Below, one piece after another: positions 46,037-57,530 of a DNA stretch of 64,000 nucleotides; the stretch's first letter is position 1, and each line of letters opens with the position of its first letter. The stretch lies in assembly GCA_001683735.1 (NCBI GenBank), contig LUGG01000001.1:2294001-2358000 (forward strand), written 5' to 3'. Position numbers and translations under genes: made by a program. The DNA comes from Grifola frondosa. Lineage: Eukaryota > Basidiomycota > Agaricomycetes > Polyporales > Grifolaceae. The notes under the pieces were generated by a model. It was not told where the DNA came from. It did not search any database and saw only the letters and a list, made by a program, of their open reading frames with translations.

Positions 46037-47477
46037 TTAGATTGTACTCCTCATGTCTTGCGATTGTAGTTTCAGCCGGAGGATTTTCACTGCTTGGGTC
46101 TCCATGGAATGGTCAACCTCCGCAGTAGTAACGAAAATACTTCCTCCGACAGAATTTATACTCAGTTCTTCAACCGCCAATGTTTGCTCTATCCAAGCAT
46201 CTTGAAACAGCACGTACTCGGTAGAATTTAGAGCTCACCTGCAACTTGTATGAACTCAGAGTAAGTGTCACCATTCCTGACTGTGAGCGCGAGATATGCT
46301 ACCGGGGTCGAGTCTTCGTCATCGACACCCGACTGAAGGGCGAGGTGCAGAGTGTTCACCAACGCGGGGATGATAGAAGGATCAAAAACCTATTTGAATC
46401 GAGTTACCAAGAGTGAGACGGCAGAAGATCTCGCACTTACCACGTCAGCACCTAGGACGATATGTGGTTTTACTTCTTGAAAAAAAGCCTGGAGTGCGGG
46501 ACGACTTGCGGCAGCTAGTGCGTCTGACCAGTCGAGCTGTTCGAACTTCAAATTTGGGTGGCAGAAAGACTGATCTGAAGCCCTTCTGCTGAGCGGTGAC
46601 CAGAATGGTATCAAGATGATTGCATACTACACGGCAGTTGGAGATTTTCTTGACATTTTTGCAAAACGGTGTCGTTGACGTCGGTCAGCCATAAAGTAGA
46701 GGGTGCGTCCGAGGCGTCGCCCAGCTGCTGTTGGACTGATGCCGCAACAACACCAAGAAAGCCAATACCACATCCGAGTTCGAGGACGCATTTGTGTTGA
46801 ACCAGTGCTGCAATGTTTTCAGCAATCTATTCGAGTGTGCGAATTGTGGTTGATACCTGGGTGCGAGATAATATGCTGTGCGAGGATGAGGCTCGCCGAC
46901 CATGTCCTCAATCCGGTCGTACCACTTTCGATTGTGGTACGCGCTTCCATTAAGGTCGCACTGGCATATCCTGGATACACAGCTGAATTTTCGCTCTCAC
47001 CGGCCTTCCATATATATGTCACAAAAGACCTTGCAGGAGGAGCCGTTCCAACGGTGTCTCCCCTTCTCGAGTTAACGATGACATAAGGAGATATGTTCAG
47101 GGACATACGAAATGGGACATGGTATGAGTGAGATATGGCGATTATATATTCGTTCATCAATCTCATCATCCTTAAGATAGGCACATTAGTGCCCTGCAAT
47201 TTGGCAAGATGTAGCAGACGGCGCATGCCTCGGCACAAGCAAATTCTTCAAGACGAGCAATTGCCCATTTCCAAAAAGTAGATTGATATTGCTCTGATGG
47301 AGGGTAGTCTCGAAAATGTTCATTGAGCAAGATAAAATTGAGAACGAAGTCGTGAACCTGGCGCCACGGTAAGGAGGAAGGAAAGGTGATAGTTCTTGGT
47401 GGCTGAAGGGAAGCAAATCCCTGGAGAATTCTTACGAGCTGCTCTGGTGGTGCAGTCATATGAAAGGCAAGAGGCAC
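46037..47477 (-). CDS. EFM3: eEF2 lysine methyltransferase, FAM86/EFM3-like
   Basis: S-adenosylmethionine-dependent protein-lysine methyltransferase of the FAM86/EEF2KMT type (methyltransferase family 16), which modifies elongation factor 2. ATG 47477 opens MPLAFHMTAPPEQLVRILQG; the N-terminal FAM86-like helices follow. After introns come HVPFRMSLNISPYVIVNSRR, GTTGLRTWSASLILAQHI (the family's T-G-L-RTW-x-A-S-x-x-L motif), motif I CVLELGCGIGFLGVVAA, LWLTDVND, LKFEQLDWSDA and VKPHIVLGADVV (the family 16 D-V-V block). The C terminus ends KILRLKLQSQDMRSTI. Exons are numerous and some junctions were not checked. The upstream Met at 47462 is an alternative start. Confidence 0.82.
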
Positions 47478-48029
47478 ATCGACAAAAATCGATGACCGAG
47501 GCGACCTGATCGCAAATGGTCGGACGCGCGTCGCGCTTGACGCGTCGAGACTTGCCCTAAACCTTCACGTGATTATGTTCTGAAACCCTTTTCAAGTTTT
47601 TTTTTCTGCGCCATGTATTCTGAACATGGCGCATTCATACCAAGTCTTTGCTTCGAAATCTTTCTCGTTAATATCGGACCACGTTTGCACAAAATGAGGT
47701 ATTCAGCGTTGCGGAACGACATGTCGATGCTAGCTCAAAGGCTTGGAGGTCCACTGGAATAAGGTCCGTTGAGTTGCTCGTTCGTTTCCCATGTGTTCCA
47801 ACATGTTATGATGAATCCAAAATCGATTAGTCTTGAAGACTCCAACATGGTTAAAAACCTTTACATGCATGGCTTTCTGATCTTCCATCTTTCTTATGTC
47901 TCGAATTTGTGTTAGTCTCTAACAAATTTCCTGCAGGTAGTTGGGCTGTCGCCCGATTCCCTGGAGCTCGTGCCGTTCGTCTGTAGTACTGTATTCATGA
48001 CCGGTGAGTTTGTCGATATTAATATCCTT
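47478..48029. other. Intergenic, AT-rich, no gene recognised
   Basis: Promoter side of the methyltransferase gene followed by sequence leading into the MoaE-derived pseudogene. The left limit of the duplicated segment could not be fixed. Confidence 0.4.
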
Positions 48030-48525
48030 AGAATGTATTCGAGAACTAGAACACAATTACGTTTTTCAATATTATTTGTATAATGTTCAGAAATATTTGC
48101 TGGCACGACAGCTACTGTGTTTCTCGGTGCTAAATAGTCGCGAAGCTCTTTCAACGGTTGAACATCAAATTTTGAGTCTTGTCTGTATTGTACACATGAA
48201 TGCATTCAGATCGCCACTCGATCTGGGAACAGCAGTGTATCTTCTCCGCAGTTTGTCATCGACTGGGAACTGTTGTAACAGATGAATGATCGCCATGTCC
48301 TCACCACGTCGCAAAGAGGCCTTGATGAGTGATGTCGCGGTCGGAAGTAAAGTTACAGTCATAAATTTGGAAGAGCAAATTCTAGGAAGGTGAACGACAA
48401 GAAAAATTGGTATGAAAGACGAATGTCGGTGGCTAATATGAACGTTCGAGCGTACGACGAATATGATTGCCTGCATGGGAGTTTCAGATGAAAACCGTAC
48501 ACAAGGAAGGAAGCGTTTACCGGCG
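48030..48525 (+). pseudogene. Degraded partial copy of the MoaE gene
   Basis: Similar, in the same order and strand, to 45125-45740. Clear matches: GCTGGCACGACAGCTACTG (48092) to 45205; GAAGCTCTTTCAACGGTTGA (about 48142) to the exon-intron junction near 45238; TTCAGATCGCCAC (about 48207) to 45403; GATCGCCATGTCCTCACC then CGTCGCAAAGAGGC (48289) to 45500; AAATTTGGAAGAG (48363) to 45580; and AGTTTCAGATGAAAACCGTA then CACAAGGA to the 3' UTR near 45705. About 100 bp of intron and second exon are missing and no long frame survives. Because intron and 3' UTR are included, it is a DNA-level duplicate, not a retrocopy. Confidence 0.85.
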
Positions 48526-48553
48526 AGATCTTGGAATCAGTCAGCAATAGTCT

Positions 48554-49897
48554 TCAGTCGACTTTCCATTCCTTGGTGACGCCGTCGTCATCATTGCTCA
48601 CGAGGAGCTCTACAGACCAGATGACCAGAGTGAAAAAGATGTTCATCCACCGCCACCATACTTGAGATGAATGATCAAGTACTGGAACATTATGAGTATC
48701 AAGTAACGGCAGGGACCGTGTGTGGACTTACAGAGTAAATTTGAGTATACAGTGACGAAGATAGATTGCTGGTAAGTCAGCAAGAGGTGAGTCAATCTTG
48801 AGGTCTAAATAAATGTATTAGGGAAGCGATAACACGGATGTTCGGAATACTCACAGGTCTGTCTGCCCAGCTGTCATCCACCCCCGACTCGCTCTCCCAA
48901 CTGTCTGCGCCTATTGTAGGCAATATTTGTGATGCAAAGTGCAAAACAAGGAGCCGATACAAAAGGGCAAATAGCACAGGCTTCGGGAGTGTGTTTGAGA
49001 CAAAATTCACGAGTGTCTGGAGATGCGGAAGGATATTCGAAAGAAGGGCGCACTATAAGTCAGGTGAGATGTTACTGTGTGTCCTTTCGATGAAGAGAAC
49101 ACATACTAAGTAAAGGCAGGGTCCAAAACAAACTTCTGGTCAACGCCACACAACCACACATTGTATGCCACAATCAAAGCCAGGCCGGACGACTCGATGA
49201 CGTTTGTCCGCCGCAATCCGAAGCCAATGAAGGTAAGGAAGATGAGAGTCGTCAACGCAACTCCCAGTAATGTGGATGAGAGCGGTGACGCAGCTGCCGC
49301 AGGATAAGCCTAATAGTGAAGTCAGCTTGAGGCTAGTCGAAAATGATGTCTACTGACGACGACAATCCACCACGCAGACGTAACATAGGCTGCGGCTGCG
49401 GCAACCAACAGACTGAACTGATAGCTCTCTTTCTTCCCAATTAGTTCCTTCCCGATTTGCCCAAGCTTTTGCACCACGAGCAGGCTTGATATGCCCTCCA
49501 TAACAATAAACCCCGGACTGGACCAGTGCAGAATCTTTCCCCACAACGAAGCGGCAGTCACTAATGCCGGATGGACCCCAGCAGAGAATGCATTGAAACA
49601 CACGAGAAGAAGGAAGGGTGCATGGGCACCTGCATGACGGTTAATGCAGGTGAGCCCCATAGCAGAATCAAAGTCCCATGGATGAGTGAGTGGATGAAGA
49701 GGAGCAACGACAGCAGCAAAAAAGCGGAGGTCGAGAGCGTGGACAGCGTAAGAGGAGAAATATCAGAATCTGAAAAACGGTAGAAAGCCTGGTGGTTTTG
49801 GGACGTCACGCATCAGGGGAGAATTAAAAGGATGAACACAGACTGACCTCGCAGTTCCGGATAATGCGCTCCACAAGAACCCGGGCCAAGGAGCCAT
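48554..49897 (-). CDS. ICE2: Ice2-like ER membrane protein
   Basis: Multi-pass endoplasmic-reticulum protein of the Ice2 family, implicated in cortical ER structure and lipid metabolism in yeast. ATG 49897 opens MAPWPGFLWSALSGTAR; hydrophobic segments follow (LSTSAFLLLSLLLFIHSLIH). Diagnostic blocks: FIVMEGISSLLVVQKLGQIG then KELIGKKESYQFSLLVAAAA, WWIVV, LTTLIFLTFIGFGLRRTNVI and LVNFVSNTLPKPVLFALLYR, HFASQILPTIGADSW, then SQVWWRWMNIFFTLVIWSVE and the C terminus VTKEWKVD, stop at 48554. The splice or frame near 49640-49670 is uncertain. About eight exons. The MoaE-derived pseudogene ends about 30 bp beyond its stop. Confidence 0.82.
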
Positions 49898-50127
49898 GAT
49901 TTGCTATTGAGTCGCCCCAAGCTGGCGAAAGAGAAACGTTGGGAGCAGAGAGCTGAAGCTCTCAGACTGAAGTTGTGTGGCAAATTAGCACCTAGGGCAT
50001 CCTCAATATCGAGGGGCACGATGTTCACAGTCCGAACTAAAGGAGCATCTTCCCCACGTGCAACACAGCATCATTCAAAAATTATCATTATAATGAGGTA
50101 CCGTCCGAGTATGATATACATAGTATG

Positions 50128-51699
50128 TTACAACATGGTGAAGGGAGGAGAGGAGAGAATCTGCTCATATAGCAGAGGAAGGCAATTCTCCGGGTCCTGT
50201 GAGCGGGGGTTCCGATCGCGAGGGCTAAGTAGACCCCTCGCCGACGCAAACTCCGTGCCACGATTCAGCGACGCAGGATCCGATGGAGGAACATAGTACT
50301 TGTCGACGATTGGAATCTAGGAGATTCATCTTGGGAGTGATCACGACCATGTGGTTCGTTCGAATTTCCATCCAGTCCGCTGACCATTATATATGCGCGT
50401 TCAATGTCACGACTCATGAAAAGGAAAGGAGGAAATAACTAACCTTTCTCGAAAGTCAACGGTTCGCTCGCAACCTACAAATGTGTCAAGACGTCCGAAG
50501 AAAGGGTTACAAAGTAATCACCATAATAATGCTCTCTCGTTTGTCAGTCTTCGACATCTTGTAGTGCCCACCCTCCGCATATTCACTAAAGGTGGAACCA
50601 GATGAAAACCACTGAAAGCGAAGTCAATACCAGACCGCTCAAGTGTCAGATAAAAACATACTAGAGAAGCAGCCTCGTCTTGTCGGACGATATGTATCGC
50701 GTAGCGACAACACTTTCTCCATCAGTGACACAGAAATTTAGCAAGCTTGGCTACGAAGGAACGTTCACCATGATGTCACGACAGAATAAGCGACTGCTGA
50801 CCTCTGCGATTTCTCTTCTCTGTTAGTTGGTTGATGTGGCAATTGTTTCTAACATGGCCTTCTGTAGCATGGTTGGGGTGAACGACTTCGCTTGGGCATC
50901 CGGAAGCTGGACAACCTTCAGACCAGAATAAATTTATCGATGAATATAAAGATTGACCTTGGATAAGAAGAGCGCGAAGGCCCATTGAGAATCTTGGATA
51001 TAAATTTGTGTATGAAAGAGCTGGCTTTAGTAAATCTACCTGTATTGCCGGTCACCATGTTGAACAATTCGTCGGGAACGTTCATTTGTAGCTTTCTCTT
51101 GATCTTGGGGAACTCCGCAATACCGCATTATGCATATAGGTGAGATCATACGCAAACTGTCCAATAACATACGGATCAGACTCACCATTAGCTTGCCGTA
51201 CGACCAGGGATGACAATTGTCTAAGCTGAGAGCCGCCGGTTGCACGAACGTGTGCACTGTCGGAAGGCACCAACAATTTCAGAGTAAATCGTAGGTTGCA
51301 AATGAAGGGACATACAACACCAGGGGTGACTTGATCTTCTCAGCCAAGCGAACAAGGTTCACATTGTTCCAAGCCTGCGTATGAAATCATGAGAACAAAT
51401 GCGAGCGAAGAGTGAATCAATGTACAGGTGTCACTGAATAGTGAATATGCAAGGTTGACTGCCAAGTTCCTCGTCATATTCCGAGTCATACCACCCTGCA
51501 ATATATGCTTTAGAAACGAACATCGTCAAGGTCCCGAGATGCTTACCAACGCCAAATCCATCCCCATTGATGGGCTCCTCTATGATCCAGCCTGAGTCGA
51601 GAGTCGAACGCTTGGTTTATGATCAGTAGTGGCATGGTCGAGTGAGCAAATGAGACAATTGCACAGGCGATGTGCCTTTGTAATCACGAAACGACACAT
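50128..51699 (-). CDS. DUG3: Class II glutamine amidotransferase, DUG3-like, many frame breaks
   Basis: Related to Dug3, part of the Dug complex that degrades glutathione in yeast. ATG 51699 is followed by Cys2 (MCRFVI), the N-terminal nucleophile of class II amidotransferases. Further blocks: INGDGFGVGWYDSEYDEELG, CIFTSVTP, AWNNVNLVRLAEKIKSPLVF, HVRAT, LDNCHPWSYGKLM, KIKRKLQMNVPDELFNMVTG then NTDSQWAFALFLSK, VVQLPDAQAKSFTPTMLQKA, NFCVTDGESVVATRYISSDK and WFSSGSTFSEYAEGGHYKMS. Continuous translation needs extra bases at about 51680, 51645, 51585, 51235, 51135 and 50315, most of them by doubling a base. Either a heavily eroded gene with unusually conserved protein blocks, or, more likely, base-call errors. 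Confidence 0.78.
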
Positions 51700-52006
51700 T
51701 CTAGAGATTTGTATGGCAGAGCAGTTGGTGGTAATGGTAGAACAGAGTGTCCAAGGCAGCGAAACGAGGGTACAAATGGCGACATTTGACTCGACAATTC
51801 CTAAAGCCTGATTGACCAACGTTGAGTGACTTCCGCTCATCGGACATTTCCGGTGGCATTGACTTCCGAGATCAAACCAACAAGCACCCGTGCTCCAACC
51901 AATTATACACTGGGTATACAACTGGAATATTGCCATTGCATGGAAAGTTTAGAAACACAGAATTACAGATACAATCCTAGTGACTTCTTCGCATTTCTTC
52001 ATCTCT

Positions 52007-53935
52007 TCACAAAAACTCTACAGGGCGTTTTCCCGGATCTCCCCCAGCCTCATCGTAGACCAGCCCCGCGACACGGAAGGCAAGTTCTGAAGGAAAGCGG
52101 TCTGTGAATCAATACAGAAATCACACGGATGACTTTAGAGTACACACCATCCGCCTGGCTCCTGACGGCAGCCTCAGCGTACACTCTGACGACATCTTCC
52201 GTCCCGCTCGGTCTAACAAAAGCGCGACACCTTCATATCGACGAACCAGCTCATTGATTTTGGCTTGAAGGCCTGGCGGGCTGACCAGCCGATTCTGCAT
52301 CCTCCGTCTTGAAGATATTGCGATCAGCCACAACGACCTTCACCAGTCGGTTGGGTAGATCGACGTAGAGCGAATCCCATTCAAGTCCATTGTACGACTT
52401 GTGGGTAAGAACAACCTCCACCAGGAGCATGTCTGACAGGGCATCTCCAACGGTCTGGTTAATGAGCTGCGTGAGATTAATGATGTGGTTGAGAGCCGTG
52501 GATTGTGCAGGAGTAGAGGGCTGATGGGAAGCGAGTTTCTGCTGAGTGTCTCGGGAGAATAATACGGTTCCATGACCATTGGCCTCGAAATACACGCCAA
52601 TGTCGTAATGTTCTGCTGCATGATGAAGGTGCTTAACACCCGTAGGTACACACTTGACCGGTAGACGCTGTAGGTTGATCAGTATGTTAGTTGAATACAA
52701 GATTTATTTGCCCAATGATGTATGCTCACATCAGAGAGGTATTTTGTCGAGCCACCGTTTGCATACGCCGTTTGTACGATGCCGACCTGGATCTTCCCTC
52801 CAACCCAGCCGCTTTTGTGAGTTCGACAATGAATGCTGCTACCAGAGCAGCAATCTTGTCGCCGTCAAGCATATGGAATTGAGCACGATCGTCCAAGTAG
52901 TAATACATCAGACGATCAGCATCGCCATCAAGGCTGCACGCTCGCTGACCGGCCTTCAAAACAGAGGACAGAGAAGGAGGGAGTTTCTGCGATGTCTTGA
53001 CGAAGTCTGCTCCGCAGGAGTGATTGAGTACACCAAGCTGACTGATAGCGGTGTTGTGAGGTATTATTTGAAGGGTATTTCCCAGATAATCCATCAGTTT
53101 TTCTGCAACAATGGCACCGACACCATTTGCGCAATCTACAACCAGCGGCGGCGATACAGTTTTACCCGCCTAAGAAGTGGTGTTATATAAATTCGTCCAA
53201 ATTACTGTCAACTTTTCCTTACCACAAGCTTCTTGAAGGCGGTGCTCAGCTTCGTGAGATAATTTCTGAGTCTTCCATATTCATTTGGTGCCTTTGGTAT
53301 TGATGGCTCTCACTAGATAGTGAAGGACAGGCGTGGTTGTCACTCCTGCGTTGCGCGCCTCCACGCCAATGGCCTTGAAACCATCTTCTAGCGCCGCAAC
53401 CAGAGCACCACCGGAAGGACGGGTATCTCTAGCATACACAACCCTTGCAGGTTTCGATAAGTCGATCTTCAAGGTTTGCACGAAGGTATCCAAAGCTTCT
53501 ATGAATGCCTGAGTCGTCGGTGCGTTTGCGAGGTTGGTTGCGTGGACCTCCCATGATGCTTCAAGCATCTCACCACGTGGGTCAACAAGCTTTACGCCAT
53601 TATCCTATGAAAAAGGACAGTGAGTTCTGAGTTATCATGCTAAGTTATATGGTTCCGTACAGGTTCGGGGTTATGTGAGGCTGTCACCATCACTCCGATA
53701 GTCTTGCCGTCTAGCTTCTTGCTCCTCAAGCCAGCGAGGATTCCGACTCTGAACATGACAGGGTCAAGCATGCTTCCCCTACAACGAAATGCGGCTGTGA
53801 GTACTATCTGCGTGCGACTATCGGTAACACGTACAATGTCCTGAAGCCCGCGGTCCCATACTGGAAGTGAACACTCGGAGGTTTGGGGTGCTGGTCAGAA
53901 AGACTTCTGATGAGGTCGACGGGTAACGCAGACAT
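52007..53935 (-). CDS. PCM1: Phosphoacetylglucosamine mutase (Agm1/Pcm1)
   Basis: Interconverts GlcNAc-6-phosphate and GlcNAc-1-phosphate on the route to UDP-GlcNAc and chitin. ATG 53935 gives [20 protein letters not shown], then [10 protein letters not shown]. The phosphoserine loop reads [12 protein letters not shown], the metal-binding loop [14 protein letters not shown], and the sugar-binding loop [28 protein letters not shown] and [19 protein letters not shown] also match. The phosphate-binding loop is [18 protein letters not shown], reached only after frame changes at about 52228 (one G short) and 52290-52300 (two bases short). Stop at 52007 after a final intron. Probably functional. 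It diverges from the Sec17 gene (186 bp between starts). Confidence 0.9.
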
Positions 53936-54121
53936 GGGCGATGGAAGTCGAAGATGAAGAGATAGTGGTGGTAAAGATCGAGGTTAAATAAATGATCTGC
54001 CTCGACCAATACATGCACTGGTCATGAACATGTTCCCGCCGCGGTCGCGATCGCGCCGAGCGCACGTGCAGCACAATACACCTGCACAGTGGCCGGTGCA
54101 CCGCTTTCGACCTCATTCACC

Positions 54122-55159
54122 ATGCCATCCAAATCGCCTGCTCAGTCACTCTTAGACAAAGCCGACAAGAAAGCAAACTCGTCTACGGGCTGGTTCTCGT
54201 CAGCATCGACCAAGTTCGAGGAAGCTGGCGATCTTTATCAACAAGCTGCCAATGCCTTCAAGATCGAGAAGCTGTTCAAGGAGGCTGGCGATGCACACGC
54301 CAGAGAAGCGGAGTGTAGAGAGAAGAGTCAGGAAGGAAATGAAGCGGCCAATGCATGGTGGAATGCTGCGAAGGCGTACAAGCGAATCGATCCTAGTCGT
54401 AAGTGCAGCTCAGTCTGCATTCTGCCTTGCATGCTTATCATGTTTCTAGTTGCCGTGCAAGCATTGTCGCAGACAATAACCCATTTAACGAAAGCTGGTC
54501 GCTTCCGACAGGCCGCAGATAGGGAGAAGGAGATTGGCCAGATCTACCTCCAGGAGTTAAACGACTTACGCAAGGCTTGCGACAGCTTCGAGCGAGCAGC
54601 AGATTGGTACACGCAAGAAGATGCCACAGCGTACGTCTCTGTTGCATTCAAGTCATTGCACGGCTTAGAGAGGGAACAAATTCTATATACAGGACTGCCA
54701 ATGCATGCTACAAGGATGCGGCCGATCTTCATGCCGATCTAGAAGAATACGCGCAAGCAATCTCACGATACGAGCAGGTTGCAAACGGGTCCCTGAACTC
54801 TGCTCTCACGAAGTACAGCGTGAAGGAGTACTGGTTGAGATCCAGCCTTTGTGCTCTCGCGATGGGTGTAAGCAACGCGACATTTGTGCTCAACCGTCAC
54901 TAACGTGAGCTTCGTGGCACAGGATACCGTGACTGCCAAGCGGAACCTCACAAAGTACGGCTCGCTTGACACCACCTTTGTCTCCACACGCGAAGCGAAG
55001 TTCGTGGGCGTCCTGGTCGATGCCGTCGAAGCTGGTGACGTCGAGACATTTACTGCAGCAGTCTTCGAGTTCGACCAAGTCACGAAGCTGGATAATTGGA
55101 AGACGAATATTCTGTTGAAGATTAAGAAGAGCATTGATGAAGCACCTGGACTCACTTAA
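54122..55159 (+). CDS. SEC17: Alpha-SNAP / Sec17
   Basis: SNARE-disassembly adaptor that recruits Sec18/NSF. ATG 54122 gives MPSKSPAQSLLDKADKKANS. Helical TPR-like repeats are visible: KFEEAGDLYQQAANAFKIEK, LFKEAGDAHAREAECREKS, NEAANAWWNAAKAYKRIDP, HLTKAGRFRQAADREKEIGQ, LRKACDSFERAADWYTQEDA and ANACYKDAADLHADLEEYAQ. The C terminus DNWKTNILLKIKKSIDEAP matches the Sec18-stimulating region. Three introns; all junctions keep frame and no breaks were seen. Confidence 0.94.
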
Positions 55160-55425
55160 GCACATTCAAATGTCAGAACGTGTTGTGTATAATACATGTA
55201 TCATCTATTCCAATTATCCCTTGCAAGGTTGACCTCCTTGACGCAACCTTTGGTTTCGTTGCTGGTCAGCCACGTGACTGGGACAGCGCTGCGGTCTTGA
55301 TGCAGTGTCACTGTCAAAAGCGTTGTTGAATGACTTTCTCTTCATAGTGTACTATCATCACTTCCCGTCGCGACTATAATTCTCTCTGGCCTTTATTACA
55401 CGTCAGCCGACGTGCTGGGCTACTC

Positions 55426-56654
55426 ATGTCTTGGCTGGCATCCTTCGCCCTCGGCGTCCTTCATGCTCTGTACTGGCTTGTTAATTCGTTTAGATATCTC
55501 CGCCATCGTCTCGACAAAGATCCCCTACCTCTGCCTACAAAACGGACAAAACTGCCCACTCATCTTGCATTGATTCTGGCAGCGGATTGTGGAATGGACA
55601 CAGAAGATGCGGAGAAAGATATGATTGGTAACGTGGAGAGGGTGGCTTCTTGGTGTCGCACTGTGGGTATTCATAGACTTACTGTATATGACCGGCAAGG
55701 TGCGTATTACTGGATCATGCCGTTATGAATACGATATACAGCTCATGACGATCGCGCAGGCGTTCTGGCCAAATCCTCGATAGATGTACGACAACGCTTA
55801 TTGGCATTATACCAAAATCACTCTGAGGACTCCGACACCGAGTCGGAGGTTATATTCCCGCTCACACCGCCGTCTTCGGATGACTCTGATTCGCGACCTC
55901 TCTCGCCTCAATCCGATATCCTCACCTTGAAGCTCTTTGTTACTACCATCCAACTGTCTGAGTCTACCGCAAGAGGAAGGAAACAGTTGAATACTAGCAG
56001 ACCGGCTGTTAAACGTCGTCGTCGCATACGTGAGTTGACACTGGTTGCTTATGTGTCGGCATTTTTCGCTGATATCGTGTTCCAGGCAATGCTAGTGGCG
56101 TGCCAGATAAACCTCTGACAGTGCATATTGTCTCTAGACAATCGGGGAAAGCAGCCATAGCCAAGGTCGCCAGCGGATTTCTGCACCAAGGGATCTCTAA
56201 CGCTTCACGCGATGCCGACTGCTGTGATGTGCGCGTACCGTCATTGGAGGAGCTACACTCTCTATTAGAAGGTGGAGTACAGCGCATACCTGTGTTCTCA
56301 CTTCTTCTGAATGGAGGTCGTTGTCTTCGTAGGCGAAAACGGATTTCCTTCTCCGGACTTGGCTATCGTACATCGAACGCCTTCAAAGACGTCGAACCTC
56401 CCGGTGGAGCTTGATGGGTTTCCGCCATGGCAAGCGAGACTCACAGAGATATTGTAAGGAATATGACATCGTAAATTGTAGTACGCTAAACTAAATCTGG
56501 TCCCTTTAGCTGTGTCCAGCATCCTCACCCGAAGTCCCCCTGGTGGGTGCGACGCTCTAACAACAGCGAGCATTCAGTACCATTGCTTGAAGAAATCGAG
56601 TTCAGGCGGGCACTGGACGAGTTTGCAGGCGCAGAAATGCGTCTGGGGAAGTAG
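55426..56654 (+). CDS. NUS1: Nus1/NgBR subunit of dehydrodolichyl diphosphate synthase
   Basis: Non-catalytic partner of the cis-prenyltransferase that makes dolichol for glycosylation. ATG 55426 opens MSWLASFALGVLHALYWLVN, a membrane anchor. Then LPTHLALILAADCGMDTEDA and VERVASWCRTVGIHRLTVYD. A Ser/Asp/Glu-rich insert (about 55815-55915) separates this from VHIVSRQSGKAAIAKVASGF. The C-terminal exons give VFVGENGFPSPDLAIVHR, LDGFPPWQARLTEI and FRRALDEFAGAEMRLGK. RLG near the end fits the R-x-G motif required for activity of the heteromeric enzyme. Four introns; no frame breaks. Confidence 0.88.
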
Positions 56655-57530
56655 TACCCAAGCGTCGGACTTGCATGTAACCGCTCGTGTACACTAAGGG
56701 TACAATATGGATGGTTTATTTACTACATCCCTGCTCCATTGGAGCCAGATTTCACAGGGGAAGCATCCTGAGGGTATGATAACTATATCCACTAATCTTC
56801 CATTAATCGCATCTTCGTTTACTGATTCTTCTACGGTGAGCCACTATGATTGACAGCCTACAGAGCCTAATGAGAGCAAGGTCATCCAACACGCCACCAT
56901 ATAATCCTAGTCCAAGCTTCCCCGCGTCTACAATGCCTTTGTAGAGACCATGCGGGCATCCTTTTCATCTGGGTATGGAAGCTGAGTCAATGAGCACTTG
57001 AATCACCAAGTGACGAGAAGGTGATATAAACATTAATTTTACGAGCGCACACGTTCTACCAAACCTGTCTCTTCGCAATGTCCACTAATGCACAGGCCGA
57101 TACCCTGCTTCTGTTCGGGGACAGTCCCCTCCCACCGTTTCGACGGCTGCACGAGCACATACGAAAGCAGCATCGGGTTACTCGTCAAGGAATTGCTGAT
57201 ACTAGTCGTACCAATCCACATATATGATATGTCCTGGTTGTATTCGTGTATGTGTATCAATCACATTTTTCCCTGAAATACGCATGGGGCCTGTGCGCCA
57301 AGTACTTCGAGGCGCTTAAGCGCTTAAGCTTTAAGGTTGGTTCATTACTACGATAGCCTATTTGGGCGAAGTGACCCAACGAACACACGTGGGACAGAAT
57401 ATGGACTTTAGTGGGGTGCTCCCTGCATTCCGGTGGCCTGCGGCTTCCTTTCATTCCCTCGGCTGCCAGGAGCAGTGAAGTGCTGCCAGGACTCAGTGGT
57501 CTGGACAGAATCAGGCTCTCAAGCCTCACC
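56655..57530. other. Intergenic, no gene recognised
   Basis: No supported gene. It contains a perfect 14-bp palindrome CTTAAGCGCTTAAG (57315-57328) and a degenerate stretch with short direct repeats. Upstream region of the large membrane protein gene. Confidence 0.4.

Noticed and set aside
57315..57328. 14-bp palindrome CTTAAGCGCTTAAG as an operator
   Set aside because: Single copy, far from any start codon (over 200 bp); chance occurrence cannot be excluded.
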